DNA of 64,000 nucleotides from Glycine soja. Taxonomy: Eukaryota; Streptophyta; Magnoliopsida; Fabales; Fabaceae. The notes under the pieces are model-generated. The model did no database searches. It was not told the origin of the DNA and worked only from the letters and a program-made list of their open reading frames with translations. The position numbers were made by a program, and so were the translations under genes. Location of the stretch: NCBI RefSeq assembly GCF_004193775.1, contig NC_041019.1, positions 32,305,280-32,369,279 of the forward strand, given 5' to 3'. Below are positions 55,926-64,000 of the stretch, piece after piece. The stretch's first letter is position 1. Each line of letters begins with the position of its first letter.

Positions 55926-56059
55926 GTAATCGATTACAAGTAATGGTAATCGATTACAGGTGGAGGCAGCCTACTGGTAGTCGATTACATGAAGACTGTA
56001 ATCGATTACAGGCCATCTGTTCTAGTGTAATCGATTACAGTATTCATGTAATCGATTAC
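55926..56059. promoter_or_regulatory. GTAATCGATTAC palindrome cluster inside the Sirevirus
   Basis: Five intact sites and one TAGTCGATTA lie in 134 bp between the end of RNase H (56,218) and the internal TATA box. The same motif otherwise occurs in LTR U3 regions of this window. Confidence 0.7.
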
Positions 56060-56217
56060 CAGAAGAAAACAATAGCCTTTTCCTAAAAGAAAACTTATTT
56101 CTAAGTCTAAAAACTTATCCTATCTTAAGAGTTAATTATACTAACAAGAAAAGTAAACTAAATTAAACAAAAACAAGTGTCATACTTAATCAAAACACAA
56201 TCAATCAATTATAAACT
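56060..56217 (-). other. Spacer between RNase H and the internal promoter
   Basis: AT-rich, no frame or repeat recognised. Confidence 0.4.
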
Positions 56218-58380
56218 TTACCTATCTAAATCACTAAGGTCTAAAAGTCCTAATTCTCTTCTTATTGAAAAGAATATATCCTTTGGGAGAGGTTTTGTAA
56301 AGATATCAGCAAGCTGATTCTTTGTATCAACAAACTCTAGCAAACAATCTCCCTTTAGAACATGGTCTCTTAGAAAATGGTGCCTAATTTCTATATGTTT
56401 CGTTCTAGAATGTTGTACAGGGTTTTTGGATAGATTTATGGCACTAGTGTTATCACACCTAATAGGTATTCGATCAAGAAGGATACCATAATCAGATAAT
56501 TGTTGCTTCATCCATAAAATATGTGCACAACAACTACCGGCAGAGATATATTCCGCTTCAGCAGTGGATAAAGCAACATTGTTTTGTTTCTTACTAAGCC
56601 ATGAGACAAGAGCGGATCCAATGAATTGACAAGTACCACTTGTGCTTTTTCTATCAGTTTTAGATCCGGCAAAGTCAGAATCAGAATATCCTATTAAGTT
56701 ACATGTTGAGTTCTTAGGATACCATAATCCTAAATTTATTGTACCTAATAAATATCTCATGATTCTCTTAACTGCACTCAAATGTGATTGTTTGGGGTTG
56801 GATTGAAACCTAGCACACATGCATACACTAAACATAATATTAGGTCTACTAGCAGATAAATAAAGAAGAGATCTTATCATACCTCGATACTATTTCATGT
56901 CTATAGACTGACCAAATTCATCTTTATCTAAGTAACAGCTAGTGCTCATCGGTGTAGCCATGTGTTTTGCACTTCCCATCCCAAATCTTTTGATCAATTC
57001 CTTGCAGTACTTGGCTTGATTGATGAATATACCTTCTTGAGTTTGCTTGATTTGTAATCCCAGGAAGTACTTTAGTTCTCCCATCATTGACATTTCAAAT
57101 TCACTTTGCATATCAAGGGAGAACTCCTTGCACAATGAATCATTAGTAGATCCAAAAATTATATCATCAACATATATTCGAACCAACAAAATATCATTAT
57201 GCTTTCTCTTTATGAACAATGTGGTATCCACTTTTCCTCTAGAAAATTTTTTTTCTAGGAGAAAATTACTTAAACGTTCATACCACGCCCTAGGGGCTTG
57301 TTTCAAACCATAAAGAGTCTTTTGCAATTTATAAACATGATTTGGTTTATCCGGGATTTCAAAACCTGGGGGTTGTTCAACATATACTTCTTCTTGAATT
57401 AAACCATTTAGAAAAGCACTTTTAACATCCATTTGATAGAGCTTAAAATTCATTATGGATGCATATGCTAAGAGCATTCTAATGGCTTCTAATCTTGCAA
57501 CTGGAGCATATGTTTCTTCATTGTCTATTCCCTCTTCTTGATTATACCCTTTTGCTACTAACTTAGCCTTATTTCTAATAATTATGCCATGTTCATCTAA
57601 TTTATTTCTAAAAACCCATTTTGTTCCTATGACAGGATAATTTTCAGGTTTTTCTACTAGTTTCCACACATTGTTTCTTTCAAATTGATTCAGTTCTTCT
57701 TGCATGGCAATGATCCAGTTATCATCTACTATGGCTTCTTTTATATTTTTAGGTTCAATCATAGATACAAAAGCCATATTATTGCATAAATCTTTAAGAG
57801 AATGTCTAGTTGTTACCACTTTTGATATATCACCAATAATGTTGTCGAGGGGATGATCTCTTAAGGCATTCCATTCTCTTGGAAGTTCATTATTTCCTCT
57901 AACTCCATTATCTTGAGAATCCTCATTGCTTCCTTCATCTTTTTCTTTAGAGTCATTTCCATGAATATGTGTATCTTCTAAGGAATCTGAAATATCATCT
58001 AAAAAATCCTTCCTTAGAGGAATGGCATTAGACTCATCAAAGGAAACATGTATAGACTCTTCAATTGTCATTGTTCTTTTATTATATATTCTATAAGCTT
58101 TACTATGCATAGAATATCCAAGGAAAATACCTTCATCTGACTTAGCATCAAATTTTCCTAAGTTATCTTTTCCATTATTCAATACAAAACATTTACAACC
58201 AAAGATATGAAGATGTGAGATGTTTGGTTTTCTGCCATTGAACAATTCATATGGAGTTTTCTTTAAAATGGGTCTTATTAAAGCCCTATTTAAAATGTAG
58301 CACGCAGTGTTAACGGCTTCATCCCAAAAGTATTTTGGAAGAGGAGTATCATTTAATAAAGTTCTAGCAATCTCTTCCAA
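56218..58380 (-). pseudogene. pol: Sirevirus reverse transcriptase and RNase H (with integrase end), one in-frame TAG
   Basis: The piece starts within the integrase C-terminal part ([20 protein letters not shown]). The chromodomain-less linker is acidic. Reverse transcriptase begins near [16 protein letters not shown] and includes [26 protein letters not shown] and the catalytic YVDD (57,163-57,174). A TAG at 56,890-56,892 follows IDMK; the same frame continues with SRPNIMFSVCMCARFQ and RNase H words DSDFAGSKTDRKSTSG, ALSTAEAEYISAG, CDNTSAINLSKNP and KHIEIRHHFLRDHV. It ends at 56,218. These enzymes copy the element RNA into DNA in the particle. With only one stop in over 2 kb this is a recently inactivated gene. 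Confidence 0.9.
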
Positions 58381-59294
58381 AGATCTATTTTTCCTTTCAA
58401 CAACACCATTTTGTTGAGGGGTTCTTGGTGCAGAAAAGTTATGCTCAATCCCATGCTTATCACAAAATAATTCAAATTCTTTATTTTCAAACTCACCCCC
58501 ATGATCACTCCTAATAGATATAATCTTGAGATTTTCTTATTTTGAATGATTTTTGCAAGTTTTCTAAATGCTTTAAATGCATCATTCTTATGAGTGATAA
58601 AAAGAGTCCATGTGTATCTGGAATAATCATCAACTATAACAAGAGCATAGTAACTTCCTCCAAAACTCATGATTCTGGAAGGACCAAACAAATCCATATG
58701 TAGTAATTGTAAGGGTTGAGTAGTTGAAACAATGTTTTTAGATTTGAAAGAAACTCTAGTTTGTTTTCCCTTTTGACATGCATCACATAGCCTATCTTTT
58801 TCAAATCTTAGTTTTGGCAAACCAACAACTAAATCTTTTGATATTAATCTATTTAAGTGTTCCATGTTTATATGTGCAATCCGTTTATGCCACAACCATG
58901 GATCATCATCTTTACTAAGAAAACATTGATTATTATCTAGTTTTTGACTTAAGTCTATCATGTAAACATTGTTGACTATAAACCCTATATGCTTTATATT
59001 TGTATCATGTTTATGTTCAATGACACACTTTTGAGAATCAAATGATACCAGATAGCCTTTGTCACATAATTGACTCACACTAAGCAGACTATGTTTAAGA
59101 CCTTCAACAAGTAGAACATTTTCAATGGAGGTTGAAGAATTTGTACCTATTTTTCCAACTCCAAGAATTCTACCTTTGTTGTTGTCACCATAAGTTACAT
59201 GTCCTCTTTTCTCGGGAGAGATATGTGTGAATTTTGATTCGTCTCCCGTCATATGTTTTGAGCATCCGCTATCTATGTACCACTTTTTCCTCAA
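58353..59294 (-). pseudogene. pol: Sirevirus protease and integrase, one frameshift
   Basis: The protease motif is intact: WYIDSGCSKHMTGD at about 59,275. Integrase follows: the HHCC domain WHKRIAHINMEHLN ... CDACQKGKQ, then LLHMDLFGPS with the first catalytic Asp, DDYSRYTW and [11 protein letters not shown]. At about 58,530 one base is missing relative to the copia fragment at 14,260, so the frame leaves integrase before the second Asp; SDHGGEF and VVERKNRS are found in the next frame. Between gag and this frame is a change of register and a TAG at about 59,303, so gag and pol are not in one frame here. Confidence 0.88.
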
Positions 59295-59308
59295 GGGCTC
59301 CTATAAAA

Positions 59309-61018
59309 TCAAGGTTGTAACTTAGGTACCCAAACTTTATTGGGTCCTTGTGTGTTAGTATGAATAACAAATCCTTTTGGGACCCAAATCATTTTAATAT
59401 TGTTACAATTTCTTCGAAAATAGCATGTAGATGTGCCATGCCCTTTTCTTCCATAGTAAAAACATGTGATAGAACTAGAATTATATTTTTGTGTGGAAGT
59501 AGAGAAGTTTTTATGAAATTTTTGTTGTTTTTCAGATTTATATCCTAGTCCAGCCTTATTGGAGGCATGTCTTTGTTTTCCTAATATGACATCTAAATTA
59601 TTTTTACTATAAGAAAATTTTGCAAGTGAGTTTTTCAACTCTTTAATTTCTTTTTCATACTTTTCACAACAACTACAAGAATCTGACATTTTCATGTCAA
59701 AAATAGTAGAGATATGAACTTTTTCATTTGGTTTAGAAATTGAGACTTCATTTATAAGATGATCTAATTCTTTGTTTAATTTTGAAATTTCATTTTCTAA
59801 ATTTGAAATTGTTTTTTTCGAAGATGAAACTAACTTTGCAAGTTTAATTGACTCTTTATGCAGATCAGCAAATGAATCTTGCAATTCATCAAAAGAAATA
59901 GATAAGTTGGTTGAAGATGTTACCTCTTCATCACTTTCATAACTTTTAGCCATAAGGCAGAGGTTTATTTCTTCATTTTCTGAATCTTCAGAAGATTCCA
60001 TATCGTTTTCATCCCATGTAATGTATGCTTTCTTCAATTTCTTTTCATTAATATTTTTCTTTTCAGACTTTTCCATCTTTTTCTTGAAGATGGGACAATC
60101 AACCCTCAGATGTCCAGGTTGATTGCACTCAAAGCATTTTAGAGTAGAGGATGAAGTTTCTGTCCTTCTTTTAGATTTAAAATTGGGTCGCTTTTGATTT
60201 CCTCTGACTCTCAGGAACTTGTTGAATCTTTTTACAAAATGACTAATATCTTAATCATTATCCAAGTCAATTGAATCTTCTTTATCACTGTCTTCTTGGA
60301 TAGCAGATGAGGCTTTAAGAGTGATTCCCTTCTTCTTCTTATCAGTTTCTTCATGTTGATTTAATCTCAATAATTCCATTTCATGCTCCTGCAATTTTCC
60401 AAATAATGTAGCAAGAGACATACTAGACAAATCTTGAGATTTTGTGATGGTTGTTACCTTTGGTTGCCATTCTCTATTAAGACATCTTAAAACTTTATTT
60501 ACTAGATCTTCATTTTGAAAAGTTTTTCCTAGAGATGCAAGGTGATTAACTATGTGTGTGAACCTCTTTTGCATGTCTTGTATACTTTCATTTACATTCA
60601 TCCTAAACAGTTCATATTCACGAGTTAAAGTGTTTATCCTAGATCTTTTAACATATGTTGTGCCTTCATGTGTTACTTGTAGTGTATCCCACATATCCTT
60701 AGCACTTTTACAATTTGAAACCCTAAAGTATTCATCTATTCCTAGGGCAGATGTAATAATATTTTTTGCCTTTAAATTATATTGTACTAATCTTCTTTCT
60801 TCCTCAGTCCAATCTGCTCTAGGTTTTTCTATTGTTGCACTTCCGGACACTATAGAGGGAACATAAGGTCCTTGTTCTATGGCTTCCCAAATATTTAAAT
60901 CTATTGCCTCTATAAAGATTTGCATGCAGGTTTTCCAGTAGTGGTAACCTACTCCATTAAAGATGGGAGGTCTATTTATAGAATTTCCCTCGGGAAACAA
61001 GTAGTTTGATGAGGTCAT
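59309..61018 (-). pseudogene. gag: Sirevirus gag, one in-frame TAA
   Basis: The start is Met at 61,018, 37 bp from the primer site (MTSSNYLFPEGNSINRPPIF). The capsid part has YWKTCMQIFIEAID, QYNLKAKNIITSALGID, MWDTLQVTHEGTT and VLRCLNREWQPKV. A TAA at 60,251-60,253 interrupts it; the same register goes on through a CCHC knuckle (CFECNQPGHLRVDC, about 60,125) to a long acidic, coiled-coil-like linker (SFDELQDSFADLHKESIKLA, ISNLENEISKLNKELDHL). A second Cys/His motif at about 59,450 reads CFYYGRKGHGTSTC, with the second Cys of CX2C replaced by Tyr. It ends in WVPKLQP at 59,309. Confidence 0.88.
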
Positions 61019-61054
61019 AATTCTTGAAGCTTCTAAACTTTATACAAGAATGAA

Positions 61055-61066
61055 GCTCTGATACCA
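61055..61066 (-). promoter_or_regulatory. Primer-binding site of the Sirevirus (initiator tRNA-Met)
   Basis: The minus strand reads TGGTATCAGAGC, a perfect match to the standard initiator tRNA-Met complement, two bases from the LTR edge. Confidence 0.95.
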
Positions 61067-61068
61067 CT

Positions 61069-62149
61069 TGTTAGACAAGTGGCCTCAGATATCTTAAGAA
61101 GGGGGGGTTGAATTAAGATATTACAAATTATTTCCCCAATTAAAAATTCTATTCAAGTTATAAATTCCCTTAATAATGAATTTCTTAAATATTGATTCAA
61201 ATAGAACAATTTGAATATGAATATAAAACAATAATAAATAAAGGAGTTTAAGGGAAGAGAAAGTGCAAACTCAGATTTATACTAGTTCGGTCACACCCTT
61301 GTGCCTACGTCCAGTCCCCAAGCAACCCGCTTGAGAGTTCCACTATCTTGTAAATTCCTTTTACAAGTTCTAAACACACAAGGACAATACTTCCTTTGTG
61401 TTTAGAATTCTTTCACAAGAAGAGACCCTCGGTCTCTTAATCCCTTTTCAGAATAAAGAAGAAAAGAAGAAGAAATCTCTCTTGAAAGAGATAGATTGAT
61501 CAATTTGAGCACTCAAATAATTCCTTATTGAATCACAAGTGTTTTGGCCAAGGAATTTGTAAGAGGATAAAACAATTTTGCTTTTTAAGAGGATAAAACC
61601 TTTTTGTTCTGAAAAACTCTTGTTAAATTCGTGTCTCAAGTCACATATATATAAGCCTTTGATGGCCATTTAAGAAACAGATAAAAAGATGTGACTGTTA
61701 AGAATGTTTTCTGAAAAACTCCTCTGGTAATCGATTACAGTATGTGTGTAATCGATTACAAGCTTTAAAATTTGAATTAAAACGTTCAGAAACTACTGGT
61801 AATCGATTACCATATATGTGTAATCGATTACACAGTGCAAATTTTGAATTCAAATTTTAATAGTTGTTATAAATCAGTTTTGGCCACTGGTAATCGATTA
61901 CATCCTTTGGTAATCGATTACCAGAGAGTAAATTTCTTGAAAAAGACTTTTTAACTTAAATTTCTTGGCCAAACCTTTTCCTACTTCAATTGGAATTCCC
62001 TTCCTATTAAATATACTCTTCCTAAGACTCTAGAGGCTGTCTTGATCATCCATCTTGAATATCTTTGATTTCTTTGTCTTGAATAAAGCTTTGAGAAACA
62101 TGTAACCCTTTGGCATCATCAAAACATTCAGCTTGATCCTTTGTCTACA
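61069..62149 (-). repeat. 5' LTR of the Sirevirus
   Basis: Same ends and length as the 3' LTR. All six palindromes at 61,727-61,921 are intact here. The hairpin set is at about 61,319-61,492. Confidence 0.95.
61727..61921. promoter_or_regulatory. GTAATCGATTAC palindrome cluster, 5' LTR
   Basis: Six intact 12-bp-class palindromes in 195 bp, in pairs separated by short spacers. Confidence 0.65.
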
Positions 62150-62324
62150 CCATGCGACCCCAAACCATGAACGCTTGACCATTGCTTCGTTTTATATGGA
62201 TGGTCGTGCCCTGGTGTGGTTCCAGTGGATGACTAGCAACAGCCAGTTCACCTCTTGGCCAGTTTTTCTTCAAGCCTTGCAAACTCGATTCATGAGGACC
62301 CGACAGGTGCTTTATTCAAGCTAA
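62150..62324 (+). pseudogene. gag: gypsy-2 gag, capsid part after the Sirevirus
   Basis: The target CCATG at 62,150-62,154 rejoins the gag of 52,827-53,108. The capsid words RLTIASFYMDGRALVWFQW and SWPVFLQALQTRF are clear. The homology stops after about 62,300 and a stop follows, so the rest of the element is lost or displaced. Confidence 0.8.
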
Positions 62325-62767
62325 CACAGAAGGGTACTGTTAAAAATGAAATCAAAACTCTAAAAAAAAACCTTATTTTATAACATAGAACTAATTTGTT
62401 TTATTCTTCTGTGAAATTCCTTTATTAATCATTTAATTAAATATATTTATATAGTCGAATTACATAATTGAAAATTATTTTTTAATCATTTAAAATAATA
62501 CATTTATCTTAATTTACATACTTTCCTTTCCAATTATATTATTATTAATTATATATAACACTTATATATAATTATTTTAATTTAAATATATTTAATAATT
62601 ACATTAGACGGAATAAATTATCCTTATTATACACATAATCAAATCACCACATATGCTTTCAAGTATAGTTTAAAATATCCTCTTCATCCATATTCTTTCA
62701 TGTCTTTAATTCTTTTGACTTTGTACATTCGAAAAGAAAAACAAAATCTAGTAAATCAAACTTAAAG
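62325..62767. other. AT-rich stretch, nothing recognised
   Basis: Very AT-rich, with no supported frame or repeat. Confidence 0.4.
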
Positions 62768-64000
62768 TGTAACATCCCAATTTTTTAAACTAAATTAAAA
62801 ATGATTGTTATTTATAAATAAATAGAATTTTAAAAAATGATTAGATTTTATAAATAAATAAATAAGGAGATATAATTATTAATTAAAATAATGATTTGAG
62901 AGAAAATAAAAAGGATATTTTATTTATTTGTTTGATAGAAAATAAAATAAAGTTTGTTTTTATAAAATAATAAATAATAAATAAATAAATAGAGTAAATA
63001 ATAGGTTGTAAATGCCCCTAATTATAAATAGCAACATGCTAGGTCAGTTTTCAGACTGACTCCTCAGCCTCCTCTGTCTCACAATTTCGTTTTTTCTCTC
63101 TTATCTCAAAACCCTTTCTTTTTCCCGCAGCCTACCAAACCTGTCTCAGAAAAACGACGATCTGGGACTCGTTCACCGTTGGATCGTCTTGAAATTTGAG
63201 TATCACGTTCATAACGCAATTTCGAACATTCTCACCGTTTGGAATTTAAATATTATATCTGAGCTTAGAGGAAAACCCTTCGCATTGTAGCATTTTAATT
63301 TCCCACAAAAACCTAAAACTACGATCCTGGTTTCGTTAACCGTTGGATTTTCATGAAATTTGGATATGTTGTTAGAAATTAAATTTCGAACATTTTCACC
63401 GTTGGGATTTTCGAGATAATATTGGTGAAGGGAGAAAAAGGAATCGCATGAAGACAATACAAGTGGAGGTTTCAATCTCTTCTCTGTCGGAGGAGTCGGA
63501 GGAATAATTGAAGGAATCTCAGGAAATCGCTAGAGATGTTACTATCACTGGCTGAAGACACGTGAGTCCGCTCAAAGGTAAGGGATGAGTTATTCGCAAT
63601 TTGGGGTTAGAATGAACATGTGTAGGGATCCTTAGAGAACTAAATTTGGGTTTATTTTGGGATGTTTATTGAATTATAATTTTTCCTTTATGATTATAAA
63701 TACAATATTATTGTGTTCTATGTACCAATTGATGTCCTGATGAGAATTGACTGATAAACTTGAGTGCTCTTGATATCTTTGTGTTTAACCCTTGAATTTG
63801 ATTAATTGATTTTGATATAATCGTGAGAAACTATTTCTGGGATTTTACACCCCATGTTGTGATGAAATCTTTTGTATAAATTGTTATGTTGGGGTTATGA
63901 AATGATGATTCAAACTGTGATTATGTGATAAATTGAACATGTGACGGATGATGAAATACATGTGTATTGAGATGAGATGTGTGTATTGAGTTGTGAACTA
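62768..64000 (+). repeat. Partial gypsy-type LTR running off the right edge
   Basis: It begins TGTAACATCCCAA, a common start of plant gypsy LTRs. TATAAATAG lies near 63,025, followed by a pyrimidine-rich leader. Two related blocks of about 160 bp (with CGATC(T/C)TGG, CACCGTTGGAT-type and TTTCGAACATTCTCACCG-type words) start near 63,157 and 63,319. No internal region is reached. Confidence 0.55.

Larger units (their letters stand above)
53109..62149 (-). mobile_element. Sirevirus (Ty1/copia) element, 9,041 bp, two LTRs
   Basis: Two LTRs of equal length (53,109-54,189; 61,069-62,149; 1,081 bp each), perfect target duplication CCATG, initiator tRNA-Met primer site, polypurine tract, then gag, protease, integrase, reverse transcriptase, RNase H and an extra 3' ORF on the minus strand. 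This copia domain order with integrase before reverse transcriptase, a long gag, and an extra ORF after RNase H is typical of Sireviruses such as soybean SIRE1. The LTRs are nearly identical by eye, so the insertion is fairly recent. Coding frames are nevertheless broken at several points. Confidence 0.95.

Noticed and set aside
62768..64000. A host gene promoter at the right end (TATA box and pyrimidine-rich leader)
   Set aside because: The block starts TGTAACATCCC and has internal duplications as in gypsy LTRs; no downstream coding exon is visible in the window.

Overview
The window is plant nuclear DNA made almost entirely of nested LTR retrotransposons. I found no host gene, tRNA or rRNA. 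The mix points to a legume, most probably Glycine, and to pericentromeric-type repeat-rich DNA. It contains a Sirevirus-type Ty1/copia element, large Ogre/Tat-like Ty3/gypsy elements with an extra ORF upstream of gag, and gypsy gag genes of a type common in soybean. The organism call is inference from family resemblance.

Layout. (1) 1-13,030: the 5' LTR and internal part of a non-autonomous Ogre-like element (copy A), coding on the minus strand. Its other LTR lies outside the window. (2) 13,031-20,498: a gypsy element on the minus strand (LTR 19,903-20,498, primer site, gag). Its gag is split by a solo gypsy LTR, which itself holds a solo Sirevirus LTR with a CTCAG target duplication. The gag is also split by an LTR-less copia fragment flanked by an exact 33-bp duplication, and is then cut by copy A. 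(3) 20,508-38,830: a three-copy tandem repeat of about 793 bp. Its first copy is split by a second, two-LTR copy of the Ogre-like element (copy B, 20,792-37,353). (4) 38,840-45,420: decayed repeats and a structure-rich Sirevirus-like solo LTR (43,065-44,638). (5) 45,421-51,640: a third, much shorter member of the Ogre-like group (copy C), with target duplication ATCCT. (6) 52,827-62,324: a plus-strand gypsy gag split by a Sirevirus (53,109-62,149; two 1,081-bp LTRs; target duplication CCATG). (7) 62,768 to the end: a partial gypsy-type LTR.

How the parts work together. Copies A and B keep LTRs, primer site, an upstream ORF and a decayed gag, but no protease, reverse transcriptase or integrase. 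Copy C has lost ORF1 and gag as well. All three must have moved with enzymes supplied in trans. Between gag and the 3' LTR they carry tandem arrays in which each unit is an inverted repeat. The Sirevirus encodes Gag, protease, integrase, reverse transcriptase and RNase H, plus an extra 3' ORF. All are now broken by a few stops and frameshifts.

The most unusual signals are structural. (a) Minisatellite arrays at three loci have unit-by-unit compensatory changes in the hairpin stem. (b) A ladder of about twelve consecutive hairpins lies in the transcribed part of a solo LTR; constant loop sequences sit on variable but mutually complementary stems. (c) An array of GTAATCGATTAC palindromes is shared by several LTRs. 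It is repeated inside the Sirevirus next to a TATA box just upstream of the extra 3' ORF, which suggests an internal promoter.
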